Origin: Jiangella muralis
GTDB lineage: Bacteria > Actinomycetota > Actinomycetes > Jiangellales > Jiangellaceae
Length of the DNA stretch: 64,000 bases
Assembly (NCBI RefSeq): GCF_001270745.1
Contig: NZ_LFXL01000010.1
Span: 310,001-374,000, forward strand
Direction: 5' to 3'
The notes beneath the pieces are model-generated. The model saw nothing but the letters and a program-made list of their open reading frames with translations, was not told the DNA's origin and made no database searches. The position numbers were made by a program, and so were the translations under genes. Below are positions 55,373-64,000 of the stretch, piece by piece (positions within the stretch are counted from its first letter, which is position 1; every line of letters begins with the position of its first letter).

Positions 55373-56950
55373 TCAGCAGGCTTTGACCCAGGAGCACTCG
55401 ACGTCGTCGGGCAGCTCGACCGCAGTGATGTCCACGCTGGTCACGCGGGCTGCCTCGGTCTCGGAGTGCAGGGCCAGCCGGACGGCGATGCGGTCCTCCA
55501 GGTCGCTCGGCTTGCTGCTGAGGTGGTCGTTGAACACGATCGAGAACACCAGCCGCCGACCGTCGGCGTCGTCGACGTAGCCCGACAGCGCCGACGCGCC
55601 CGTCAGCGAGCCGGTCTTGGCGTGCACGTTGCCGGCGGCCGAGGTGCCGGCCATCCGCGAGCGCAGCGTGCCGCCGACCATGCGGTCGGAGGCGCCGGCG
55701 ATCGGCAGCGCCTCGTACCAGGCGTCGAACCAGGGCCGGTCCTGCGCGGCGACCAGCAGGTCGGCCAGCTCGGCGGCCGGGATCAAGTTGCGCCGGGACA
55801 GCCCGGAACCGTCCCGGTTCGCGACGGTGGCGGTGTCGACGCCGTAGTCCGCCAGCTCGGCGCGCAGGACGGCGAGCCCGGCGGACCATGTGCCCGCTCC
55901 CGAGACCTCGCGGCCCATCGCCTTGATCAGCACCTCGGCGTGGCCGTTGTTGCTGAGCTTTAGGAACGGCACCATCAGCTCGCTCAGCGGCATCGACTCG
56001 TGCTCGGCGACGACGGTGGCGCCGGACGGGGTGACGCCGCGGCCGATGCCACCGGTGACCCGCACCCCCTCGGCCGCCAGCGCCTTGACGAACACGTCGG
56101 CGGCGTAGTCAGTGGGCTCCTCGACGCTGGCCCACTCGCTGGCGCCGCTGCCACCGGCCGCGACGGTGCCGGACACGACGATGCGGCCGGTGCCGTGCTC
56201 ACGCTCGACGGAGACGGCGTTGCGCGTGCCGGTGGTGGCCTCGTTGACGATCGTGACGGCGTCGGTGTGCGGGGTGAGCGTGACGACGGCGGGTGCGCCG
56301 GCGGCGGCGCCCGGGTCGACGTTGACGATGACGCTACCGGCGTCGTAGTCGGTATCCGGCGCCACGGTGAGCGCGGAGACCGGCGCGGCGTAGTAGTACG
56401 CCTCGTCGTCCCACATCCAGTCGTTGCCGAGCCGGACGTCGTCGAACCAGGTGTCGTCGGCCAGCACCCGACCGGACACCACGCGGACGCCGTCAGCGGC
56501 CAGTTGGGCGGCGAGGTCCGCGTAGTCCGACGCGAGCAGCGTCGGGTCGCCGGTGCCGCGCAGGTACACGTCGCCGCGCAGGATCGGCCCGGTCCGCTGC
56601 CCGGCCGTCGCGACGGTGGTCGCGAACGTGTGGTCGGGCCCGAGCACGTCCAGCGCGACCGCCGACGTCAGCAGCTTCTCGTTCGACGCCGGCATCAGCC
56701 GCTGGTCGCCATCGTGCTCGTACAGCGTCTCGCCGGTCGCGGCGTCGCGCACGACGACCGACGCCTGACCGCCGTCCAGCCGCGGATCGTCGAGGATCGC
56801 GTCGAGATCGGCGGCCAGGGGATCGGCGGCCAGGGCGTCGGGTGGAGCCGCCTCCGGCTCCGCCGCCAGCAGGTGTGAGGCGACGTTCCCCGTCACCACC
56901 AGCGCGGTAGCGCCGGCGGTGACGGCCAGAGTGCGGGTCCAGGTTGCCAT
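55373..56950 (-). CDS. dacB: D-alanyl-D-alanine carboxypeptidase / endopeptidase (PBP4 family)
   Basis: A 525-residue exported serine peptidase that trims peptidoglycan stems. Signal peptide of about 30 residues, no anchor. Active-site motifs: SxxK in PASNEKLL, SxN in KLSNNGHAE and KTG in HAKTGSLTG. The large insertion between SxxK and SxN (DVYLRGTGDPTLL...PVSALTV) is the mark of class C PBP4. ATG 56950 has GAGGAG upstream. The tail ends with two cysteines (DDVECSWVKAC), unusual for the family. Confidence 0.94.
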   Translation of the reverse strand: MATWTRTLAVTAGATALVVTGNVASHLLAAEPEAAPPDALAADPLAADLDAILDDPRLDGGQASVVVRDAATGETLYEHDGDQRLMPASNEKLLTSAVALDVLGPDHTFATTVATAGQRTGPILRGDVYLRGTGDPTLLASDYADLAAQLAADGVRVVSGRVLADDTWFDDVRLGNDWMWDDEAYYYAAPVSALTVAPDTDYDAGSVIVNVDPGAAAGAPAVVTLTPHTDAVTIVNEATTGTRNAVSVEREHGTGRIVVSGTVAAGGSGASEWASVEEPTDYAADVFVKALAAEGVRVTGGIGRGVTPSGATVVAEHESMPLSELMVPFLKLSNNGHAEVLIKAMGREVSGAGTWSAGLAVLRAELADYGVDTATVANRDGSGLSRRNLIPAAELADLLVAAQDRPWFDAWYEALPIAGASDRMVGGTLRSRMAGTSAAGNVHAKTGSLTGASALSGYVDDADGRRLVFSIVFNDHLSSKPSDLEDRIAVRLALHSETEAARVTSVDITAVELPDDVECSWVKAC

Positions 56951-57003
56951 CGGGTCACTCCTCGTGGTCGAGAGCGACACGATGGTCTATACCAGTGCCG
57001 GAG

Positions 57004-58904
<1,901 letters not shown>

Positions 58905-58908
58905 TGCC

Positions 58909-59838
58909 TCAGAAGCCGAGCTTCCCGAGCTGCTTCGGGTCACGCTGCCAGTCCTTGGCGACCTTGACGTGCAGGTCGAGGTAGACGGGGGTGCCGAGCA
59001 GCCGCTCGATCTGCGTCCGCGCGTTCGTGCCGACTTCGCGCAGCCGGGTGCCCTTGCGGCCGATGACGATGGCCTTCTGGCTGTCGCGCTCGACGTAGAG
59101 GCTGGCGTGGATGTCGAGCAGCGGCTTGTCCTCGGGGCGGTCCTCGCGCGGGATCATCTCCTCGACGACGACGGCGATGGAGTGCGGCAGCTCGTCGCGG
59201 ACGCCTTCGAGCGCGGCCTCGCGGACCAGCTCGGCGATCAGCGTCTCCTCCGGCTCGTCGGTCAGCTCGCCGTCGGGGTAGAGCGGCGGGCCCTCGGGCA
59301 GCTGGGCCAGCAGCAACTCGGTGAGCAGCCCGACGCGGTCGCCGGAGGTCGCGGAGACGGGGATGACGTCGGCCCACTCGATGCCGGTCTCGGTGCCCAG
59401 CTCGGCGACGGCGGTCAGCTGCTCGGCCAGCCGGCCGGCGCTCACGAGGTCGGACTTGGTGACGACGGCCAGCTTCGGGGTGCGCCTCAGGGCGGCCAGC
59501 TCGGTGGCGATGAACCGGTCGCCGGGGCCGACGGCCTCGTTGGCCGGGATGCACAGGCCGATGACGTCGACCTCCGCCCAGGTGGTGCGGACGACGTCGT
59601 TGAGCCGCTGGCCCAGCAGCGTGCGCGGCCGGTGCAGCCCGGGGGTGTCGACGATGATCAGCTGGCCGTCGGGGCGGTGCACGATGCCGCGGATGGCGTG
59701 CCGGGTGGTCTGCGGGCGGTTCGACGTGATGGCGATCTTCTCGCCGACGACCGCGTTGGTCAGGGTCGACTTGCCCGCGTTGGGCCGTCCGACGAAGCAG
59801 GCGAAGCCAGAACGGAAGCCCTCGTAGTCACCGATCAC
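58909..59838 (-). CDS. era: GTPase Era
   Basis: A 309-residue ribosome-assembly GTPase that binds the 3' end of 16S rRNA. G1 FVGRPNAGKST, G3 DTPGLH, G4 VTKSD; C-terminal KH domain (VIGRKGTRLREVGTNARTQIERLLG). GTG at 59838 is chosen because the family alignment begins there; the 35 codons upstream cover the SMR operator and are rejected. Its stop lies four bases before the leuA leader start. Confidence 0.96.
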   Translation of the reverse strand: MIGDYEGFRSGFACFVGRPNAGKSTLTNAVVGEKIAITSNRPQTTRHAIRGIVHRPDGQLIIVDTPGLHRPRTLLGQRLNDVVRTTWAEVDVIGLCIPANEAVGPGDRFIATELAALRRTPKLAVVTKSDLVSAGRLAEQLTAVAELGTETGIEWADVIPVSATSGDRVGLLTELLLAQLPEGPPLYPDGELTDEPEETLIAELVREAALEGVRDELPHSIAVVVEEMIPREDRPEDKPLLDIHASLYVERDSQKAIVIGRKGTRLREVGTNARTQIERLLGTPVYLDLHVKVAKDWQRDPKQLGKLGF

Positions 59839-59880
59839 GGTGTCGAGTCTCCCACTTTCGGCGCCGCCGCGACGCCGAGT

Positions 59881-59916
59881 TGTACACTCGTACCAGTTTT
59901 CTGGTACAGTCGTACA
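59881..59916 (+). promoter_or_regulatory. Palindromic operator before the SMR-TetR pair
   Basis: GTACCAG-tttt-CTGGTAC (59890-59907) is perfect; outer TGTAC (59881-59885) and GTACA (59912-59916) extend the symmetry. It lies 25 bases before the SMR start, matching a TetR-family dimer-pair site. Confidence 0.8.
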
Positions 59917-59941
59917 GGAATTCGGTTGACAGGAGGACATC

Positions 59942-60268
59942 ATGGCGTGGCTCTACGTGATCGTCGGCGGGCTGTTCGAGACGGCCTTCGCGATCTCACT
60001 CAAGGAGTCGCACGGGTTCACCCGGCTCTGGCCGACGGTGAGCTTCGCCGTCACGGTCGCGATCAGCATGGGGCTGCTCGGCCTCGGCCTGCGCGAGCTG
60101 CCGGTCGGCACGGCGTACGCGGTCTGGGTCGGCATCGGCGCGGTCGGCACGGCGATCGCCGGCATGCTGTTCTTCGACGACCCGGCGACGTTCCTGCGCA
60201 TCGCGGCGATCGGGCTCATCGTGTCGGGCGTGATCCTGCTGAACCTGTCCGGCGGATCGGGGCACTGA
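59942..60268 (+). CDS. Small multidrug resistance (SMR) family transporter
   Basis: A 108-residue four-helix proton antiporter. The essential Glu13 is in VIVGGLFETAFAISLK, with the conserved GTAYAVWVGIGAVGTAI in helix 3. It exports cationic compounds; the sequence does not decide between a guanidinium exporter (Gdx/SugE-like) and a quaternary-ammonium pump. Strong AGGAGG. Its stop shares one base with the TetR start. Confidence 0.93.
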   Translation: MAWLYVIVGGLFETAFAISLKESHGFTRLWPTVSFAVTVAISMGLLGLGLRELPVGTAYAVWVGIGAVGTAIAGMLFFDDPATFLRIAAIGLIVSGVILLNLSGGSGH

Positions 60269-60864
60269 TGGCCACGGCGAAGGGCGAGCAACGACGCACC
60301 GCGCTGGTCCGCGCCGCCGCCGAGCTGCTGCAGGGCGGCGGGCTGGAGGCCGTCAGCCACCGCGCGGTGGCGGGCCGGGCGGGGCTGCCCCTCGGCGCCA
60401 CGACGTACTACTTCGCCGACCTGACGGAGCTGCGCCGGGCCGCCGTCGACACCCTGGCCGACGACGACGTCGCGCGCATGGCCGCCGCCGTCGAGGCGCT
60501 GCCGGCCCGGCGGCGGGGCGCGGCCGCGGCGGCCCGGATGATCGCCACCCTGCTGACGCCGGACGAGTACCCCGCGCTGGTCGCCTGGTATGAGCGGTAC
60601 GTGCTGGCCGCCCGCGAGCCGTTGTTCGCGGCGGCCGCCCGGCGCAGCAACGCGGCGGCACTCGAGAGCGTGACGGCCGTACTGGAGCGGTCCGGGCTGA
60701 CGGCGGACGTGCCACCGCACGTGATCCTCGCGGTGGTCGACGGCGCGGTGCTCGGCGCGCTGGCCGACGGCGCGGAGCTGACGGGGGTGCGCGCGGCGGC
60801 CGCCGACGCCCTGTCCATGATCATCGGCGATCGACCACACCATCGTGTGGAGGATCGCCGATGA
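60268..60864 (+). CDS. TetR-family regulator
   Basis: A 198-residue repressor. Helix-turn-helix at about residues 10-52 (ALVRAAAELLQGGGLEAVSHRAVAGRAGLPLGATTYYF), then an all-helical ligand domain. It probably represses the SMR gene through the palindrome at 59881-59916. The last 15 residues are encoded by the hairpin element at 60815-60870 and are polar and His/Arg-rich, unlike the fold, so the original C-terminus was probably replaced. Confidence 0.92.
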   Translation: MATAKGEQRRTALVRAAAELLQGGGLEAVSHRAVAGRAGLPLGATTYYFADLTELRRAAVDTLADDDVARMAAAVEALPARRRGAAAAARMIATLLTPDEYPALVAWYERYVLAAREPLFAAAARRSNAAALESVTAVLERSGLTADVPPHVILAVVDGAVLGALADGAELTGVRAAAADALSMIIGDRPHHRVEDRR

Positions 60865-60870
60865 TCATGG
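60815..60870. repeat. Perfect 18-bp palindromic element at the TetR 3' end
   Basis: CCATGATCATCGGCGATC (60815-60832) pairs with 60853-60870; CCACAC-catc-GTGTGG forms an inner stem. It contains the TetR stop and lies six bases from the convergent gene's stop, so it also works as a bidirectional terminator. Its outer 15 bases match 18534-18548 with one difference. Confidence 0.9.
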
Positions 60871-60876
60871 GGCGAA

Positions 60877-62991
60877 TCAGCGGCGGCGCAGCGCCTCGTC
60901 GATCTCCGGGTCGCCGAGCTGGCTCAGCCAGGTCAGCAGCTCGGGGTAGGTCGACGGGTTGGCGGCGACGTACTTGCGCAGCCCCGGCTCCTGGGCGGCG
61001 ATGTCGGCCAGCGTCTGCAGCGGCGTGTTCGGGTCGAGCGCCGTGCGGGCGTCGAACCCGGGCGCGCCGCTGACGGCCGGCTGGTCGACCCGGGTAGCCG
61101 GCTCGACCCGCTGCTGGTCGATCCGGGTGGCGGTGTCGTCGGCAGCGGACTGGCCGACGGCGAGGCCGCTGATCGGGCCCGGCTTGGCCTCGCCACTGAG
61201 CAGGCCCTCCCCGGCGGCCGCCGGCTTCGCGTCGTCGGCGGGGACCTCCGGGCTGGCCGGCACCTCGCCGCCCTCGGGGTCGTCGGCGGCCTTGGTCTCG
61301 GCGGGCTCGGCCTCGGCCTTCGCGTCGGCCTTCGTCTTCACGTCGTCGGCCTTCGCCTTGGTCGCCGCGGCAGCCTTCGCGTCGTCGGGCTTCGCCTTGG
61401 TCTCCGCAGCGGCCTTCGCCTCGTCGGCCTTCACCTTGGCGGCGTCGGCCTTCGCCTCGGCCGGGCGGGCCGCCGCGGCACCGGCGGCGGACGCGGCCGC
61501 ACCGGTCGCGGCCCCGGCCGCCGCGGGAGCGGACGCACCGTTGCCGTTGCCGTTGCCCGGCAGCACGCTGCTCAGGTTGAGCTGGCTGGCGCCGACCGGG
61601 CCGTACTCCGCGCGGACCGACGGCGGCGCCGTCAGCACCACGAGCAGCGCCACCCCGACCCACCAGAGCACGCTGATGATCGCGGCGTCGACGACCGCGA
61701 CGGTCCCGTCGTCGGAGGCGCCCAGGATGGCGGCGACGACGATGCCCAGCAGGATGAACACCCCGCCGGCCACGACCGCGATGGCCCGGCCCGCGTTCGG
61801 GTCGCGGACCAGCGCGTTGCGGCCGACCAGCGCGGCCAGCGCCAGGATCAGCATGAGCACGAGCACCACGATGCCCAGGCCGCGGCCGTCCTCGACCCCG
61901 ATGATGCCCAGCACGTACAGCACGGCACCGGCGGCCGCGGTGACCATGACCAGCTCGAACATCCGGGTGCCGACGCCGGACCAGTAGGCGGCGCCGGGGG
62001 TCTGCCGGTACTGCGACCGGAGCCCGGGCGCGGCTGCCGCGACGGCGAGGGCCGGGACGAGGATCAGCTGCGGGCCGAACGTGCTCAGGCTCCAGGAGTC
62101 GCGCATCGTCTGCTCAGCGCCGAGCTGCCACACGCCGACGAACAGCGCCACGAGACCCACCAGCAGCAGCACGTCGCGCCAGGCGCCGTCGCCGCGGAGC
62201 ACGCCCAGCAGCGGCAGCGCGGCCAGCGCCAGGAAGAACAGCATCGAGACGATGACGGCCGCGACGACCTCCCAGTCGGCGCCCTCGGCGGCGTCGGTGA
62301 GGAAGGTGATGATGCTCACCAGCGTCAGCAGCGCGAACAGCCCGCCGATGCCGAGCGTGATCCAGCGCCACACCGCGCCGTCGCCGGTCGGCGACTGCTC
62401 GGCCTCGCGGCCCTGCGCGGCCAGCAGCGCGCCGGCCAGGCCGAACGTCATGCCGACGCCCACGCCGTCGCCGTTGTTCTCGCCGACGTAGCCGAGCACC
62501 AGTGTGATCAGCACGACCACGACGTACGGCGCGTTGGCGGCCAGCCGGGCCAACCGCAGTTCGGCCGTCCCCCACGACGTCGGCAGCACGCCGCCGCGCT
62601 TGAGGTAGGGCAGCGACAGGGAGAGCACCGACAGCAGCGTCACCAGGACGACGTAGACCTTGCCGGTCACGGTGTCGGTGAGGTCCCACGGCATGCCGAA
62701 CGAGACGAGCAGGAGCACGAGCGCGACGATGTCGCGGGCGTAGTCCAACACGGGGATGTCCGCGAACGGGTTGCGCGCGGCGCCACCGGCGGGCACGCCT
62801 CCGGACGCGGGCGTGCCACCGGGCGCGGGCATGCCACCGGGCGCGGCGGCACCGCCGGGCGCAGAAGCGCCCGGACCGGCCTGTGCCGGAGCGGCCGCCT
62901 GGGCCGCCGCGGACGCCGTCATAGGCGCGCCGCAGTTGCCGCAGTACGCCGAACCCGTGGCCGGCGCCCCGCAGTTGCTGCAGAAGTTCAT
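60877..62991 (-). CDS. Zinc-ribbon multi-pass membrane protein with LRV-like tail
   Basis: A 704-residue protein of unknown function. A double zinc ribbon (FCSNCGAPATGSAYCGNCGAP, residues 3-23) is followed by a Pro/Gly/Ala linker. About 11-12 membrane helices occupy residues 75-460. A long Ala/Lys/Glu-rich charged segment (about 500-605) comes next, then a final 55 residues matching the actinobacterial leucine-rich-repeat-variant module (TPLQTLADIAAQEPGLRKYVAANPSTYPELLTWL). ATG 62991 has GGAG upstream. The mix suggests a scaffold at the membrane; no enzymatic motif is seen. Confidence 0.78.
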   Translation of the reverse strand: MNFCSNCGAPATGSAYCGNCGAPMTASAAAQAAAPAQAGPGASAPGGAAAPGGMPAPGGTPASGGVPAGGAARNPFADIPVLDYARDIVALVLLLVSFGMPWDLTDTVTGKVYVVLVTLLSVLSLSLPYLKRGGVLPTSWGTAELRLARLAANAPYVVVVLITLVLGYVGENNGDGVGVGMTFGLAGALLAAQGREAEQSPTGDGAVWRWITLGIGGLFALLTLVSIITFLTDAAEGADWEVVAAVIVSMLFFLALAALPLLGVLRGDGAWRDVLLLVGLVALFVGVWQLGAEQTMRDSWSLSTFGPQLILVPALAVAAAAPGLRSQYRQTPGAAYWSGVGTRMFELVMVTAAAGAVLYVLGIIGVEDGRGLGIVVLVLMLILALAALVGRNALVRDPNAGRAIAVVAGGVFILLGIVVAAILGASDDGTVAVVDAAIISVLWWVGVALLVVLTAPPSVRAEYGPVGASQLNLSSVLPGNGNGNGASAPAAAGAATGAAASAAGAAAARPAEAKADAAKVKADEAKAAAETKAKPDDAKAAAATKAKADDVKTKADAKAEAEPAETKAADDPEGGEVPASPEVPADDAKPAAAGEGLLSGEAKPGPISGLAVGQSAADDTATRIDQQRVEPATRVDQPAVSGAPGFDARTALDPNTPLQTLADIAAQEPGLRKYVAANPSTYPELLTWLSQLGDPEIDEALRRR

Positions 62992-63066
62992 TCGTATCTC
63001 CGTCGTTTTCGGTCGGTCGCCTCGGAGGTCGAACGGCCGCACGTTAGCGCACTCGGATGCTGATGG

Positions 63067-63408
63067 CTACGAACGCAGCGCCGTGATGGGCGTGCCGTTG
63101 GGACCCGCGACGTACACCGGTATACCCGGTCCGCCGAGATCCGACACCACCGCGGTGTCGACGACGCCGGCGTCGTCACTGGTGACGACCGCCGCGGCCT
63201 CGAGCCCGGTGGCGCCGCTGGACACCGCCGACGCGACCGCCAGCTGCAGCGCGGTGAGGCGCAGCGACGGCAGCGCGACGTCGGCGGCGGCGTAGGTGCG
63301 GCCGTCGGCGTCGCGGACGGCGGCGCCGGCGGGCGCCCCGGTGCGGGCCCGGGCGGACCGGGCCAGGATCAGGATCTTCTGGTCCTCGGGGTCGAGTGCG
63401 TCGCTCAC
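63067..63408 (-). CDS. Cytidine deaminase-like protein lacking zinc ligands
   Basis: A 113-residue protein occupying the usual place of the deaminase gene between the CorC-like gene and era in actinobacteria. Its length and the pattern ARSARARTGAPAGAAVRDADGRTYAAADVALPSLRLTALQLAVASAV follow the cytidine deaminase fold. However, it has no cysteine at all, so the CAE and PCxxC zinc motif is missing and catalysis of the normal kind is impossible. It may be a structural or regulatory relic. GTG start overlaps the upstream stop by four bases. Confidence 0.75.
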   Translation of the reverse strand: MSDALDPEDQKILILARSARARTGAPAGAAVRDADGRTYAAADVALPSLRLTALQLAVASAVSSGATGLEAAAVVTSDDAGVVDTAVVSDLGGPGIPVYVAGPNGTPITALRS

Positions 63409-64000
63409 GCATGCTCCTCGTGCGGCTCGTTGTCGGTGACCTGAACGAGCCGGCTCACCCGGACGGTTCCGATGCGGTTGCGGCGGCCGGACGGGTCCTC
63501 AGCGACGAGGCGCAGCCCGGCGACGACGACCTCGGCCCCGGCGATCGGGACCCGGCCCAGCTGCTTGGCCATGAGACCGCCGACGGTGTCGACGTCGTCG
63601 TCGGACAGCTCCAGCCCGAACAGCTCGCCGAGGTCGTCGATGTGCAGCCGGGAGCTGACCCGGACCACGCCGTCGTCGAGGGTCTCGACGCCGTCCTCGT
63701 CGGCGTCGTACTCGTCGGTGATCTCGCCGACGATCTCCTCGAGGATGTCCTCGATGGTGACCAGCCCGGCGGTGCCGCCGTACTCGTCGACCACGACGGC
63801 GACGTGGGTGCGCTGCGCCTGCATCTCGCGCAGGAGGTCGTCGGCCGGCTTGGAGTCGGGCACGAAGAACGCCGGCCGGAGCACCGATTCGACCCGCTCG
63901 ACGGACTCGGCGTCGCGGTTGTCGTAGAGGCGGCGGGCGACGTCCTTGAGGTAGGTGATGCCGACGATGTCGTCGAGCCCGCCCGGGCCGACCGCCGGGA
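63405..64000 (-). CDS. CorC/HlyC-family CBS-domain protein, N-terminus beyond the edge
   Basis: Partial: 197 C-terminal codons before the stop; the frame stays open to the right edge. The second CBS domain ([58 protein letters not shown]) and the C-terminal CorC_HlyC transporter-associated domain ([31 protein letters not shown]) are present. The DUF21 membrane part, if any, is outside. The family is linked to magnesium/cobalt handling. It is coupled to the deaminase-like gene. Confidence 0.92.
   Translation of the reverse strand, partial: PAVGPGGLDDIVGITYLKDVARRLYDNRDAESVERVESVLRPAFFVPDSKPADDLLREMQAQRTHVAVVVDEYGGTAGLVTIEDILEEIVGEITDEYDADEDGVETLDDGVVRVSSRLHIDDLGELFGLELSDDDVDTVGGLMAKQLGRVPIAGAEVVVAGLRLVAEDPSGRRNRIGTVRVSRLVQVTDNEPHEEHA

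Noticed and set aside
59839-59941. Guanidine riboswitch before the SMR gene
   Set aside because: The region is only about 100 bases and is occupied by a TetR-type palindrome; no riboswitch core sequence was recognisable.

Overview
This is a very GC-rich window with strong third-position G/C bias, GTG starts in about a third of genes, and frequent 4-base ATGA/GTGA gene overlaps. Those features, an actinobacterial housekeeping order (dnaG-dgt, ppdK, dusB-glyS, zur/znu, uppS-recO, leuA, era, a deaminase-like gene and a CorC-like gene) and DtxR/IdeR-type iron boxes point to a chromosome of a filamentous or soil actinobacterium. A member of the Jiangellaceae or a related order would fit, but the genus cannot be fixed from the sequence alone.

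Layout. 1-2.9 kb: right part of an IS5-type element, a DsbA/FrnE-type oxidoreductase with a tiny cysteine-bearing ORF upstream, a GNAT remnant and a coiled-coil membrane gene followed by a decayed copy. 2.9-7.4 kb: dnaG, dgt and an LhgO-like oxidase. 7.5-9.1 kb: two paralogous LPDTG wall proteins. 9.2-12.4 kb: ppdK and a small membrane protein. 12.5-18.5 kb: a two-gene secreted carbohydrate operon (giant ThuA/sugar-dehydrogenase protein plus a glycoamylase-like enzyme) behind a LacI-type operator. 18.6-23.3 kb: dusB-glyS, an antibiotic-monooxygenase-like gene coupled to a YibE/F-like gene, and a small membrane protein. 23.4-29.9 kb: an iron locus with an Fe(III) ABC transporter and, convergent to it, a membrane fusion of adenylation, carrier and acyltransferase domains; both carry IdeR-like boxes. 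29.9-33.3 kb: zur diverging from znuACB. 33.4-36.8 kb: an ECF sigma factor, a MarR-like regulator, uppS and recO. 37.0-42.3 kb: a mannose-family PTS operon with NagA, a GntR regulator and a TSUP exporter, led by an operator that touches the first start codon. 42.4-45.2 kb: a TPM-domain protein and PspA. 45.7-54.7 kb: a LysR regulator divergent from a nine-gene ABC-transporter/flavin-monooxygenase operon that is preceded by a cysteine-type leader peptide, so probably organosulfur scavenging. 54.7-57 kb: a VapBC pair and a PBP4-type carboxypeptidase. 57-64 kb: leuA with a leucine-codon leader peptide, era, an SMR exporter with its TetR regulator, a zinc-ribbon/LRV membrane protein, a deaminase-like gene without zinc ligands, and a CorC-like gene running off the right edge.

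How it works together. The window holds several self-contained nutrient-response modules: iron (IdeR boxes), zinc (Zur boxes), sulfur (leader peptide plus LysR), leucine (leader peptide), amino sugar (GntR operator) and plant or microbial glucan (LacI-type operator). Short palindromic elements recur at 3' ends and, in one case, inside a reading frame. The most interesting items are the cysteine-type leader with its uncharacterised organosulfur operon, the iron-boxed adenylation-carrier-acyltransferase fusion, the leuA leader, and the 18-bp hairpin embedded in a hydrolase gene.
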